From positions 6,250,501 through 6,314,500 of the forward strand of contig NW_023503608.1 in NCBI RefSeq assembly GCF_014529535.1: a stretch of 64,000 nt of DNA, written 5' to 3'. The notes beneath the pieces were generated by a model. The model saw nothing but the letters and a program-made list of their open reading frames with translations. It searched no databases and had not been told where the DNA came from. Source of the DNA: Bradysia coprophila (lineage: Eukaryota > Arthropoda > Insecta > Diptera > Sciaridae). Below are positions 34,633 to 48,671 of the stretch, piece by piece; position 1 is the first letter of the stretch, and every line of letters begins with the position of its first letter. A program made the translations under genes and the position numbers.

Positions 34633-35380
34633 GACTTATATCATTGATTTTGTTGATTACAATTATGAAAATTTACAGAACGACGAGAGCAACGTTAACA
34701 TTTAAAAAAAATTTAGTCGATTCACTGACATACACAAGTAAAGTTGGAGCAGTTGGAGGGAAATTCCGTTTGCTTCGTTCCGTGAATATATCGTACTAGA
34801 TTTCCATTTTGGCGGTCGGTTGGAATAAAATTTTCAAATGAAGCCAAGTATACAACCAGCCGAACCAGCCACAAATGCCCACAAATCCAATGAACGTCTA
34901 CACATGAGAGCCATCTGTCAAAATTTTCAGCTCGTTTGAATTAATGTATGAGAATGTCATTTCAACGGATGGTTTTTACTTGAGTTGAGATGTAATTTGA
35001 AATTGACGAAGCGGAAGATTAGAGCTTCCGCATCATCACGTGCTTGAAGCGAAGGTTATGAAAGGAAGAAAAGGTAAAGTTACCTACGAAGGCAACAAAT
35101 TTGTTAAACGCACTCATTACAAATTGTTATTAGGAGGAGAGATGCTAATATGACTGCTGGGGAGTTTCGACGGATTGAGGAAATATGTCGAAGGATTTTG
35201 AATTTGGTCTACTGCTCCGCTCAGTATATTACAAGTCAACTTAGAGGTTTTTTTTGTTAATTAAAAACGTTCATATCTGAAAACATTCTTTCCAACACAC
35301 GATTTTTCAACTTTAACACAGAGAAGAGCATTGAATAAAGAATTATTTATTGATTATTTAGTAATATTAGGTAAGGTAAA

Positions 35381-35461
35381 AGCAAAATAAAATGATCGAG
35401 TCTGGTTTTTGACAATTGAAATTCAATTGTTAAATGCCAGTCTCAATCATTTTATTTTGCT
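35381..35461. repeat. 81-bp near-perfect hairpin
   Basis: Forty-base arms meet at a single central A. The left arm begins AGCAAAATAAAATGATCGAG and the right arm ends TCATTTTATTTTGCT. There are five mismatches, all in the middle third of the stem. It may be a minimal palindromic transposon relic or a hairpin RNA precursor. The stem is longer and more regular than most microRNA precursors. Confidence 0.7.
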
Positions 35462-36193
35462 TTCATTTTATTTAAAGGCGAGTACACAGTTTGTGAAAAA
35501 TGACTGAAAAATCTACACTAGAGAATTTTCTTTTCCACTTTGACGTTTTATTCGTCGTATAGTCTGTTTAAAATCTAGTTGGCGCCACAGAGAAATTTTG
35601 AAGCTAGTCTTTGGGATGAACTCAAAAGTGTCTTAACGGTTCTTTCAGAGCGTTGCCCAGAACAGCAGAAGCAGAACCCATCGCTTCCACAAAGCATTTT
35701 CTCACCTCAAGTTTCAGTTTTCACTGCCTTTTTTTAAATACTCTTTTAGGTACACTCGGTTTGCGGCCTCCAGTACAGATCTAGCGCCTAAAAAAGCATA
35801 TCAATAACGAAAGTTTTGCTTTTTGTCACTGAGTTGAGAAAGACAACTGCCAAGTGTGCTATGTAGAAGTTGCTAGCTTCGCAAATTGCTCTATATGGTG
35901 TTTATCGGACTCGTATTCGAAATTTCAGAACTAGTGTGTCAATTAATATGTGTTTCCCCGTACTTCGAGTCCTCTGTCAAACAGCATCGTTTCTGGGAAG
36001 AGTCCGTGATAATTTTCACATAAATTGATGTTGATTACGGTGGCCTCACAGTCATCCGTTTCCATGCCGTTTTGCCTCCGTGTACGTCATTTCAAAAAAT
36101 TACTCTATTGTATGATATGCCAACTTTCATGTACATGGAGGCATAACAGAATGAAAACTGTTGACTGTGAATTCAGACTTATACAAAAATTAA

Positions 36194-36540
36194 TAGAGTG
36201 TTATGATGAAAGAGAAGAAGATATTTTGACAAGACCCCAAGGCAAGTTAAAATAAACTGGTCTTCTGTCCTCTCGCTCTCAACGTACCACGTTGAAAGAG
36301 AAGCGAATACTTTGACAAGTACCCTAAGGCAAGTTATAATAGTCATAACAGTCTATAGACTGTTATGATCAGAGCGAGAGAGCCGAAGACTAGTTATTAT
36401 AACTTGCCTTGGGGTACTTGCCAAAGTATTTGCTTCTCTTTCAACGTGGAACGTTGAAAGCGATAGGACAGAAGACAAGTTTATTTTAACTTGCCTTGGG
36501 GTACTTGTCAAATCTTCTTCTCTTTCATCATAACACTCTA
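36194..36540. mobile_element. 347-bp inverted-repeat element with TAA target duplication
   Basis: Both ends read TAGAGTGTTATGATGAAAGA, continuing GAAGAAGAT, and are flanked by TAA (36191-36193 and 36541-36543). Each arm of about 165 bp contains two diverged sub-repeats built around CTTGCCTTGGGGTACTTG and CTTTCAACGTNNNACGTTGA. The centre is a perfect TGTTATGA-type palindrome. The 3-bp TAA duplication fits PIF/Harbinger-type MITEs. There is no coding capacity. Confidence 0.75.
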
Positions 36541-36981
36541 TAATGTGATCAATGGTAAGTACTAGATTCAGTGGCAGCAAAATATTTTTATTATTGACAC
36601 CAAATTCTATTACGTTACCAAGAAGCCACTCACTTCACGCCGCTCACAGCGATATTATAAAAAAAAATAAGGAAACATGGCCGAAAAATTCATTGGCTTT
36701 TAATTTATTGTAAAATATTTCGCAATTTGCTTGTGTAATTTCATAATAATTTTCATTTCTGGCTATTCAAATGAAGTTACTGTGAAGGTAGAGCTGAAAA
36801 AAAGTGAAATTGTGGCGAAAGAACTGTAAATTTCGTCAAAAATTGACAATAAAAATTAACAAAACAAAGTTTTAAGAGGGGTGTTCACCAATATCAGCCG
36901 GTACGACAATATTTGCTGAATTGAATCGATTTTCAATGAACAGTGAAACTGGAAATTAGTTTTTTTCGTCAGTCGAATCGC

Positions 36982-39277
<2,296 letters not shown>

Positions 39278-40877
39278 ATGTTAACTTCGTTGGGATGAGG
39301 AGATCATTGAATTCCTATCGCAGCAATTTAGACAATTAGCAGAATGTGCTTTTTATACGTGAAAATTTCCAATGGTCTTGTTATGATTTAGTAAATGTGG
39401 CCACCAGCAAAAATTGTAATGTGCGTTTGATTTTGAGAGAATTTGAACCAAAAATTGTCGTGATGTGGGATGCACTACAGAAATGAATTCAACAGCAAAA
39501 GCAAAGAAAATTTCCAGCGTAAAAAGTAAGTTTCAAGTTTTCTTCTAATTGCGGGTTCCGATTATGAGGAACTTTAATTTACATTTTTGTCGGACTCAAA
39601 TATCTCTCGAAAAGAAATTTTCGCGAAATCGCGAAATTTTTTCAGAAATAATTTGAATACCGCGAAATCGCGTCTTCCCTGACGAAAGAAGTCTTTTCGG
39701 TTACCGGGAAATTTTGACTCGGTTACCAGGAAGAAAACGATCTACTTTTCATATCTTACTAATGTTATCGGCTAGACGAAAATATGAAGACATTATACGC
39801 ACTACTGTACTCACATTGGGAAAAACCTTCAGATAATGACTGATTTAACGACCCAAATCGTCTCACCGTGTAAAATTTCTCTACATTATGCTTCTTACAT
39901 ACCAAAGAGTCATACGTTCATAAAAAATGGAGTAAAAGATTTGAAATCCACTTGGCTATTCTTAGATAGTCTTCTTGAAAGTGCTTCAATCAAATGAAGT
40001 AATAGATCCAATAGTATACAACTGCTGAAATGATTGCCGTCTGTGAAATGTTTTAACATGATTTTCTGAATAAATTCTATTGTTTTGAATTGATATTTTT
40101 GTTGCCAAATAGTCCAACAAATCCTTTAGAATGATGCGTTGAGTTATTCTTATTATAAAAGGAGTACAAGTTTTTGTAAGCGAGCACAAATCCATCGAAG
40201 CCAATGAATTGATTTAAGAGATTTTTTGGAGACAATCGTCATTCCACTTCAGTAGTTACGCCCGGCAGAATGTATCAGTTCAGTTGGATAGTTGGACATG
40301 AACAATCACATTGTCATCGGTCTGAAAATAGAAATTTTACTCTTAACGGCATAGTGTATTTGTTGCGTCAAAATTTCTATTAGATGATCTATGACTTAGC
40401 GACGCTATAGTCTAGTCGATATGATAATTTTGTTTGATTGAAAAACGGAAACTATTAGGAAAAGTGCGAATTTGCAGTTGATAACATTGCGTTGTTTTCC
40501 GATCTGAAAAATGAAAATTCGACCTAAGATTTTCGCCGTTGCTGATTGTCGCATGACGGTACGGCACGTCCTCGATTCATTTCTGTGTGGCAATTTCTAT
40601 AATCTTACAGCAATCAGTTCTTCTGTAGATTGTAACGGATAGTAAACCTTATACACTTACGTCAGGATGGAGTGTCTTTTGTGGCAGTTACGAACTGAAG
40701 TTATTTTAACAAAATTTATTTCTATCGATTTGGTTGTACAAAAATAGTATAAAAAAAACGCTCAATGCAAATTTTGGTCCTGTATTGGTTGATGAGCGAC
40801 AACGAAGACTTTGCACAAGTGATGCTTTTGTTGTTATTTTAATTACAATAACACAAGGGGAGGGATTTTAGCTCCAT
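39278..40877. other. Spacer between MOF and the secreted-protein gene
   Basis: Holds a degenerate family 1 repeat copy (39922-40050) and a GGTTACCGGGAAATTTT motif near 39699 that also occurs near 24410. The remainder shows no gene on either strand. Confidence 0.5.
39922..40050 (+). repeat. Dispersed repeat family 1, copy F (right half)
   Basis: Contains GTAAAAGATTTGAAATCCAC, AAATGAAGTAATAGATCCAA and ATGATTGCCGTCTGTGAAAT in family order. It resembles copy G (55866-56036) more than copies A-D, so there may be two subfamilies. Confidence 0.55.
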
Positions 40878-42388
40878 CTATTCTGTCTTCGGCTCCTCAA
40901 CTGGTGGAATTGGTTCTTCTGGAGGTGGTGCACCAACATCACCGGCACCTTGTGGTTGTTCGTCGTCCTGAGGTGAGCCGACCAACTATGAAAAACAAAT
41001 AGAATTGATGTTAGTTTGTGCTACAAAGTGTTGAATTGAAACTAAAATTCTCTTACCCATGGAGTCAACCAACTGCCCTTGTTCCATCTCTTTCTGAAGT
41101 CATTTGCCCGATAATTTTTAGCTAATTGATTTGGTAACAAGGCTGCCCTGGCTGCAGCAATATTTTTGGCAAATTGTGTGTCAATGGGAATTGGCGATAA
41201 TGGATTGATCGGTAGGAATGGAACGGCTGGGTTGCTTGCTGCGCCAACATCTTTATCGAATTTGTTGAATGGATTGAATTTTAATGGCGATGCTGGTTTA
41301 GCTGGTGATGGTAAAGGTGCTGGTGCTGGAGAAAATTTTGATCGTAAATCAGCAGCTTTCTTTTGTGCAGCAGCGATAGTCAAATTGATTTTTTCATTCA
41401 TTTCGGCACGAACAGCGTCCCATGCGTTTTGAATTTCGGTACTGGATGGAATACTATCAAGAATTTTACGCATCTTTGGCAAAGGTGCTGGTGGTGCTGG
41501 AGGCGCTGCTGCTGCAACAGTGTCATCTACAGCAGGCTCTGGAATTGGCTCCTCAGCATCTCGTTTGTACATATAACTGTCATCGTCCAAACTGGGATAT
41601 TCTGAAATGTCCTGGTTTACATCAATGATGTGTCTTTTGATATTTGTGCGGTCAACAGCATCACTTGATACAGGCAGGTTATAATTGTCGTTTTGGGAGT
41701 TGGTATGTGTATCATCAACTCCTGATTTTTCCATATTTTCTGTGTTTCCTTCGAAATGAATATTCTCGTTGTTTGTGATATCCTCATTGGTTGTAATTTC
41801 CTCGTTGAATATAACCTCCTCGTTTGTTGTAATATCCTTGTTGATGGCTTCAATTTTCACTGGCTTAACGTCTGCAACTTTTGATTCTGTTTTTTGTGCA
41901 ACAATAACATGAACTATTGGACTATCACTTAAATGTGTAGCTGCATCTCCGACCATTGGCGACGTGAGAACTTCATCCTTTTGTCGAATTTCGTTGGGCT
42001 TGTAGATGCTGATTGTGCTTCGTTTCTTTTGATTCGATTCGGACGATTGAACACAAACCTCTTCATCTGGATTCGCGTACAGTAAGCTTCGAACCATGCG
42101 ATTTGCATTGGGACCCTGGATCAGGACTTCGAATGGTAGTTCCAATTTTTTGCAATTACTTTTCATCGTGTTCACACATTCTGCGTCGCCGTCGGCAGCA
42201 CTGTTACATTCGCACAGACATTCATCACCACAGTAATATCCAGCACAGCCACAGAATCCGCACAATTTTTTGCATTTAGCTGCATTTTCACTTTCGACAC
42301 TTGTATCGGACACCGGGACAGATTGTACTGTCGATATAATCGTACACGTTACAACCGAAAACAGTAAAATAATTTGAAATTTTCCCAT
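40878..42388 (-). CDS. Secreted Cys-rich protein with dibasic sites, unknown function
   Basis: Unrecognised insect-type secreted protein of 479 residues. Exon 1 is 42388-41057 and exon 2 is 40985-40878, joined GT-AG in phase 0. Without the splice the frame would end seven residues after the true donor. There is a clear signal peptide (1-23, cut near VQS/VP). Residues 39-79 hold ten cysteines in a tight CKKLCGFCGCAGYYCGDECL-type block, with an eleventh at 112. Dibasic sites stand at KKR 121-123, KR 251-252 and KR 275-276. The middle (185-280) is acidic with an ITTNE-type repeat. A Pro/Ala-rich region leads into the Pro/Glu-rich tail. The dibasic sites would allow prohormone-style cleavage, but no peptide family is recognised. 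TATA box and initiator are well placed. Confidence 0.8.
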
Positions 42389-42480
42389 TATTTTAATTGG
42401 TTCAATTAATTACGTTATCAACACTTAAAGACCGTTTTGATTGAGTTAGTTCACTGATAAGCTAGTAATTAAAGACCGTG

Positions 42481-42488
42481 CTTTTATA
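42481..42488 (-). promoter_or_regulatory. TATA box of the secreted-protein gene
   Basis: On the minus strand TATAAAAG is followed about 30 bp later by TATCAGTGAAC (around 42459-42450), which matches the arthropod initiator TCAGT. That puts transcription start near 42456, about 68 bp before the ATG at 42388. Confidence 0.65.
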
Positions 42489-43553
42489 CAAAACGTTTTT
42501 CGACTGTGCAGGTAATCAAAAGCATTCAAAATTGTTATGTTGATGCTTCGGTTGTTGTTGTTCTGGCGTTTGTTGATGCTGATGGCTCAAATAGGAAATG
42601 TTAAACACAAGCAATTTTTAAAATAAACTCTTTGCTGTGTAGACAGAACATTTGGCTGTTTGTTTTGTTTTTAAACCAAAATAAATTCAGCCTTCAAAGT
42701 CATTTATGTTGCATTGGTAATACGATTTCATTTTTCGTCTAAAATAATGATTCATGTGCAATCAATGGTGTATTAGACAAAAGTTTTTTCTTATCAATTT
42801 TCGGGCTGTGTTTCCAGATCGACAGATTCGACATCTTTTGAAGAAATCCATGTTTCATCAGAGTTAAACGTTAGAAGGTTCGAAGAAAACGTTTTCTTGA
42901 GCTTAAAGCTTTTTAAAAAGCGTCCGGCACGAGCAAGAAATTATTTATGTAGGTAAGTAGCGTCGGACAAGCGAAACAATCGCATGTGGTTTAGCTAAAA
43001 CCAACATTATTTTGTTAATGAAACCTACTTCTTTTATGAGAAAAAGATCGAATTATTAGCAGTTTATTGATAGGTGATAGGTTGAACCTTCAAATTTATT
43101 TTAAAGTAACATTCACAGTCACAAAGAAAAGAAGCATACAGAGCGGGAAAGTATATAGTGTCATCATCATGACTGTTATACCAAAGGTTAGGTTACGCTT
43201 CGCTAAAATAGGTAAGACTATGATTAGAAACACCTAGATTGTTTAGATTTAAAACTAAAAGAAACTTTCGAATAAAAACCAGTTCTGATTGATAATTGTG
43301 TCAAAGCAAAGTGATAAAGTTATATATACCGTTCTATATTCAACATTACTTCGCTCTCTATCGCGATCAAATAATATTACATCTCAATTGCTTGTGTTAA
43401 TTTACCTTCGATTTTCTGATAGAAATCTGTAGTTCTAGCCTAAAATTTTCTTAAAATTTTAGAAACGGCAGATGTATTTACATATCATGATTAAGTCTAC
43501 TACTTCTTCTGTTCAAAGTTTTGCTACATATATAAGAACACGATAACAGAAGA

Positions 43554-44868
43554 CAGGCCTCTCACACCTCCTTATTTCCTTATTTTTCCTTATTTTTATA
43601 GAAACCTCCTTATTCCTCCTTATTTTATTAAAAAAATCCTTATTTTCCTTATTTTTCGCAAATTTCATCGACGGAAATCAAAATTAGGGAAAAAAAAATT
43701 CGCTGCGCGGCAACATAACAATTTTAATTTATTAACACAAAGAACTCTAATAGTACACTCGCTATGGTCTATGGAACAAGGCGTGTGAATGGGTAGGTCG
43801 ACAAAAGGTTATTGCTGGAATCGATGGCAAATAGGTCACTGATAAAGAATAGTATGGGTGATAAGCTTGATTTATGGTTATTCTCGGGTTATGGACATCC
43901 TAACCTGAAAAATTGTGTTTTTTCACATATTTGACATCGCCTAGTGGAAAGTAGTACAAATTAAATGGTAGTTTCTTCGGCAATTCGTCAGAGTATTTTA
44001 TTCTGCACAAAACTCTCCATACAAGTCAATTCGCTAAAAAGGGTGGTGAGTACCAAAATCGAATTTTTCTCATTTTTCGATAGATTTGAGCATTAAAACT
44101 TCAGACGTCAACGGCTCATCGTTAGATAATTAATGACCGGCTTAACATATATTTTTGTAGTTCCACACTGTCTCTCGGCTCGAGAGTCTCGAGTAGGTAG
44201 AACTATTTGATTTAACATGTTTTTCCAATTCATTCAGTTTTAGCCTTACTTACACTTACTTCTTTCAAATTTATACTTTCACCAATTTATTATTTTTTCG
44301 AAATTCGAACGGCATAACCAACAACAGCTTTTGCAGTTAACGAGATCAAAATCTAATCCAGCAAGTTTTTAAACTTGAGGGTGGGGTCAAGTAAGAATTC
44401 ACGTCGTAAGTACGTTTTAAATTTCAAAAATTTGTCGCATCGAAAACTGATTGAAAACTGCCACCCTACAAAAACGATAGGTACGTCAAAATAAACAGTG
44501 ATACGTTCGTTTTATTTTGAATTTTGAAGCGTGCTTACAGTGATAATTGGTGAAGCTAAGCTTTGCTAAGAATTTGATTCAAGCCTTAAACGCGCCCAAA
44601 ATATTCAAATTTTCATCGTGATGAAAGTTAATTTTACGATACAACTTTACAAGAACGATACTACAAAATAACATGCGTTTTATTTTAAAGTTGAGGCGGA
44701 CTTCCGATGCTATAATTGCTGTATCTTAGAATAATTTCGATTTTTATCGAAAAATTTCTCCTCATTTTTCCTTAATTTCAACTAACAATTTCCTTATTTC
44801 TCCTTATTTTTGTGCTAAAACCTCCTTAATTCCTTAATAAGGAGTCCAAATTTAGAGTGAGAGGCCTG
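43554..44868. mobile_element. 1.3-kb hAT-like element, no transposase
   Basis: The left end is CAGGCCTCTCAC and the right end GTGAGAGGCCTG. CAGAAGA flanks both sides (43547-43553 and 44869-44875), probably an 8-bp duplication with one changed base. Subterminal clusters of CCTTATTTT and ACCTCCTTA at both ends resemble the transposase-binding repeats of hAT elements. No long open frame exists, so it is non-autonomous. The flanks join into a family 2 repeat (compare 28849-28990), showing the empty site. Confidence 0.8.
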
Positions 44869-47044
44869 CAGAAGATCATCGTCTATTTTTGTCGTTGCTG
44901 TGGATTACATATGATTAGCCGTTTCTGAAAGGTTTATTGTTCAGAAGGGGTCAGATCAACCAGAATTTACCATAAACCTAATTTGTCCTGGACCTGGCCT
45001 GAAATGACCGGAGATATCAACGTGCTGGAATTATAGAAATCAGTCATCTAACAATTTAAAAGTTTTCGTCTACATGTTCTATATTTGAAACATATTTTGA
45101 TTAATAGATATTGATTGTGAATTACCACATATTGGCCACATAGTACAGAAATTTAGGCTGAATAACTGAAACAGAGATTTTATGTTATCCAGCTGTGGGA
45201 GAGAATCTTTTCTTTCTACAGAAAATTTTAATAACTTCTAATTTATCTGCTATCGACAGCAAAGACGAAAACAAACGGTAACAAATGAATTAAAAGACAG
45301 TGTATCAAACTCAAAAATTAATTAGTACCTTAAACAAAAAGAGTAACAGCTTAAATACATAGCGACACATCTGGCGTTTGAAACGTTAAAAAAGCGGGAG
45401 AATAATATTGAATGAAAAACGTCTTCAATAATACGTTTATTGTCTTGGAGATATTTATTGTGTAAAAAAATTCCATTAATTAGAAATGCTGTTCAAATAT
45501 TGACTTCTCGTGTAGCTGGACAGACAAAATTTATACGCAAAAATGTGACGTTAAGTGAACTTTACTACACGGTGGCGAAACGTTACCTCAAAGTTTTGAG
45601 TAAAACTTCCATCCTCGGCTTCGACTCGAAACGGTACATTTAACACAAGATTTTTTTTTCCTTTTGTAAGTTCAATTGCTAAGGAATGTATACTATGAAT
45701 TTGTTGTATTATAATTGAAACTTAGAAAATATAGGAAAACAATACCTCTACCTATATCTCACATCAACAGTATCAACATAATGAAGATTAATCATTTTTT
45801 AGAAAAGTTGTTTTATTTTACAGAAATATCGAAAAGAAATGCTAAAAACAGCGCGAATAATGAGTTATAAATGAATACTCATCATATTAAAATACCTGTA
45901 CATACTTGAATGGTAATTAGCAGTGAATTTAAATTGGATTGTCTAATATCAGTGCCGGTATTTTTTAACGTTGCAGTAGATTAGATTAAATAGATACTCA
46001 ATAGATTAGTACATGGTTTTTTTGCGTTGCGCTTTAGCAACAGCACCTAGCGTTACATTTATGGGTGTCCTTTTGTATACTTATACTGTTGAATTTTAGA
46101 CTTTAGATGTCCAAACTAACAAAAATTGTAATTAACAACGATCCATTCGATTCCCATACTAAAAATAATCAGAGGAATCCATTGTAACAATTTTATAGTT
46201 TCGGCTAAATATGGAATGGCGAAATGTCTGTAGCAATATTTAGCAGGAGTGTAATATTTAGGATGATCGATTCCAGACTTACTTTCTGGATCAGCGTTCT
46301 TTGAACAGGTAAAAATCTTTAACAGTCACAACCTTTAATGCTGGCTCTGCTAACTAATTGCTAAAGTTGTAGCAGTTGTTGCCGCTATTCTGACACGGAG
46401 AGACAGAACATTAAAGATGTATTACTCATGGCTCTTCCTGTGAGAACACATTCAGAATTACTTTCTGGGTGATTGAAGCAGCATTGACTTACAACTACAA
46501 TTACAACTACAGAGCAGAAACGGATTCAATGTTTCGTTCATTGTAATGGTGAAGGAGACAAGTCTAATTAGAGCTGAAATTGACCATTTAGCTTTATAAC
46601 AAACATTTTCTTGGAAATTAGTAAAATATCCGGGAAAACGACCGAAATATGAGTTCGTAGTGAGTGTGACTGACGTGGGTTATTATTTAGACTCTTTATG
46701 TTAGTTTATTTCACTGTTACTAATAATTTCATTAACAATACATAATTAATAGGAACGCGAAAAGTCAAAAAAATACTTCATATCACACGTTTATATAGAA
46801 AATAGCCTACAAAGATCGAAGTTTGGGTGGTCGTTGTATGTGACAGTCGTGGATATATCATAGTTTTACTTATTTTAGTTCCTTTCACTCTTTTTAAGCA
46901 CTTAGTAATGAATAACGACACAAAAAGACTTAAAAACGTGGTAAAGAGTGGAAAAATTCTGTCGATTTTAGGTAGTACATAGGGTAGGCTTTCTTTCCAT
47001 ATATAACATGTCATGGAATATGGACACTGTAGCTCGGACACATC

Positions 47045-47564
47045 GGGGAATCTGGCACACGGTGCCAAACAGGGCCTACTTTTTAGAAACTTTTAGAGAA
47101 AATCGAGAAAATTAAGAAACTTTGAGAAATTCAAGAAACTTCGAGAAATTCAAGAAACTTCGAGAAATTCAAGAAACTTCGAGAAATATTTCTTGAATTT
47201 CTCAAAGTTTCTTGATTTTCTCGAATTAGAGATATTTCAAGAAATTCCACAAAATTCAAGAAATTCGAGAAATTTCAAGAAACGAATTTCTCGAGTTTCT
47301 TGAAGTTTCTCGAATTTCTCGAATTCGAGAAATTTTAAGAAATTCGAGAAAATTCGAGTAATTCAAGAAATTAGTTTCCAAAAAGTAGGCCCTGGCCAAA
47401 AGAATGCACTTTTAAACTAAGTTCATTGCTGCAAATGCTTTTTAGCCATGTCATAGATTTAATGACTCCTTTTACAAAATTTTGGTATCGAAAAATCGTG
47501 TGCGAGTTCACCTTTTACGTAGTTGAAAAATGCGTTGTTTTAGAACTGTGTGTCAAATTACCCC
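47045..47564. mobile_element. Second MITE with GGGGAATCTGGCACACG ends, interrupted
   Basis: Outside the insertion at 47070-47394 it aligns with 13256-13469: the same ends and the same internal stretches (GCAAATGCTTTTTAGCCATG, TGACTCCTTTTACAAAATTT). The right terminus is slightly decayed (GTCAAATTACCCC). The 119-codon open frame starting at 47426 inside it is not a gene. Confidence 0.75.
47070..47394. mobile_element. CAGGGCC-ended palindrome full of GAGAAATTC repeats, nested
   Basis: The left end is CAGGGCCTACTTTTTAGAAA and the right end GTTTCCAAAAAGTAGGCCCTG. GCCAAA flanks both sides (47064-47069 and 47395-47400). The interior consists of variants of AAGAAACTTCGAGAAATTC and their reverse complements, so the element can fold on itself in many registers. 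It interrupts the MITE at 47045-47564, so it is younger. Confidence 0.8.
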
Positions 47565-48585
47565 ACGCCTCATGGACTCGGGACAATGATCATTTTTTTC
47601 ACCTAAAATGGCTGATACTACCGACAGGTCAACATGGACCTGGTGGTATGCATACTCAAATTGTGCGTCTCGTCAAGACCTACAAGCCTAGCAAAAAACT
47701 TTACGACCTTTGGTGCCCGATCATGAATGAATTATTTCAAAAGTGGTACTACGTTTTACTCGCAATAGTTAAGCGAATCGAATGAGCTATAACTCAATCC
47801 GATCCGTGATCCCTTGTCCCAAACTTGTTCGAAGATTTCGCGATATCGCTCTTAAACATAGGTTCAGAGAACCCAATAACGATGAATGTCTATATCGAGA
47901 ACAGTAGAGGAAATAAAGATTAATCCTTAAAATTGAAACAGAATTCTATTAAATTTGCAATTTCGAGTTTATTATTACTTTCTGGGATTTATTTACCTTC
48001 CGAAAAAAATCAAATAATTTAACTCACTTTATATGCAAAGAACGACACTCATTATTCTGCTCGACCTACGATCAATTCAAGGGCTTTAACTCACGATATA
48101 TTAAACCGTAACTACTTATTATCATAAACATTATAATTCCTGGTTAATTATCTTGTCACGACCTGTTTCAGTTTATAAAATAGGGCGATCAAATGTTCAT
48201 GTTGATCCAAGCTAATTAATTTGTCTTGAAATCCAAGTATTTTTAACGCGAAATGTCTGCAAAAGGCTCAATCTTAAATTCTCGAATTAGCTTCAGAGAC
48301 TATAATTTGCAGATTTTGACCAAATTCTAATACAAATTCATCCAAGAATTCCACCGAAAACGTTTGACTTTCATTTATTTAAATATCTGGCCATCTGTTT
48401 GGTAACATAAAATAAATAAGACCGAAAAAAGTCTGATAAAAAAGCAAGCTTCGTGTTAGTAAAAAGAATACGACACAACGCAATTTAAATACTATTGGGT
48501 TATCATCATCAATTCCAAACAATTCCATATCTGTGTTATCTTTGCGTTCAAAATTATTGCTGTTCGACCAACACCTTAAATAAAT

Positions 48586-48595
48586 AAAAAAAAAA
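48586..48595 (-). terminator. RNA polymerase III terminator of tRNA-Phe
   Basis: A run of ten T on the minus strand begins five bases after the tRNA 3' end, the standard Pol III stop signal. Confidence 0.8.
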
Positions 48596-48599
48596 CTTT

Positions 48600-48671
48600 G
48601 CCGAAACCGTGGATTGAACACGGGACATTTAGATCTTCAGTCTAACGCTCTCCCAACTGAGCTATTTCGGC
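48600..48671 (-). tRNA. tRNA-Phe (GAA)
   Basis: On the minus strand GCCGAAA pairs with TTTCGGC to give a full 7-bp acceptor stem. The D arm is GCTC/GAGC around AGTTGGGA. The anticodon stem TTAGA/TCTAA encloses CTGAAGA with anticodon GAA. The T arm is CCGTG/CACGG around TTCAATC. The internal A box (TAGCTCAGTTGGGAG) and B box (GTTCAATCC) are present. All stems pair, so the gene should be functional. The T stem carries compensating differences from the usual animal tRNA-Phe. No intron. Confidence 0.95.

Larger units (their letters stand above)
34633..36981. promoter_or_regulatory. Head-to-head intergenic region of NDC80 and MOF
   Basis: The 2.3 kb between the two divergent start codons must hold both promoters. 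No TATA box stands out at the usual distance from either start, as expected for housekeeping genes. It also carries the perfect hairpin at 35381-35461 and the inverted-repeat element at 36194-36540. A polypyrimidine stretch with CAG just before the MOF start (ending near 36972) looks like a splice acceptor, so MOF may have an upstream untranslated exon here. Confidence 0.5.
42489..48585. other. 6-kb gene-free region with nested repeats
   Basis: Contains a hAT-like element (43554-44868) inserted in a family 2 repeat. It also contains a MITE (47045-47564) that itself carries an inserted CAGGGCC element. Between them (44940-47040) I see only AT-rich single-copy DNA and short random open frames. 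Confidence 0.5.

Noticed and set aside
36943-36981. Upstream extension of MOF before the ATG at 36982
   Set aside because: The frame is open but begins without ATG, and a polypyrimidine-CAG splice-like site ends about 36972. I left the start at the first ATG.
41042-42388. Ending the secreted protein at 41042
   Set aside because: The last residues come from reading through a GTAAGA donor. A second exon (40985-40878) continues in phase with matching Pro/Glu composition.
47426-47785. A 119-codon plus-strand open frame
   Set aside because: It begins inside the interrupted MITE and runs into flanking DNA. The aligned MITE at 13256-13469 has no matching frame.
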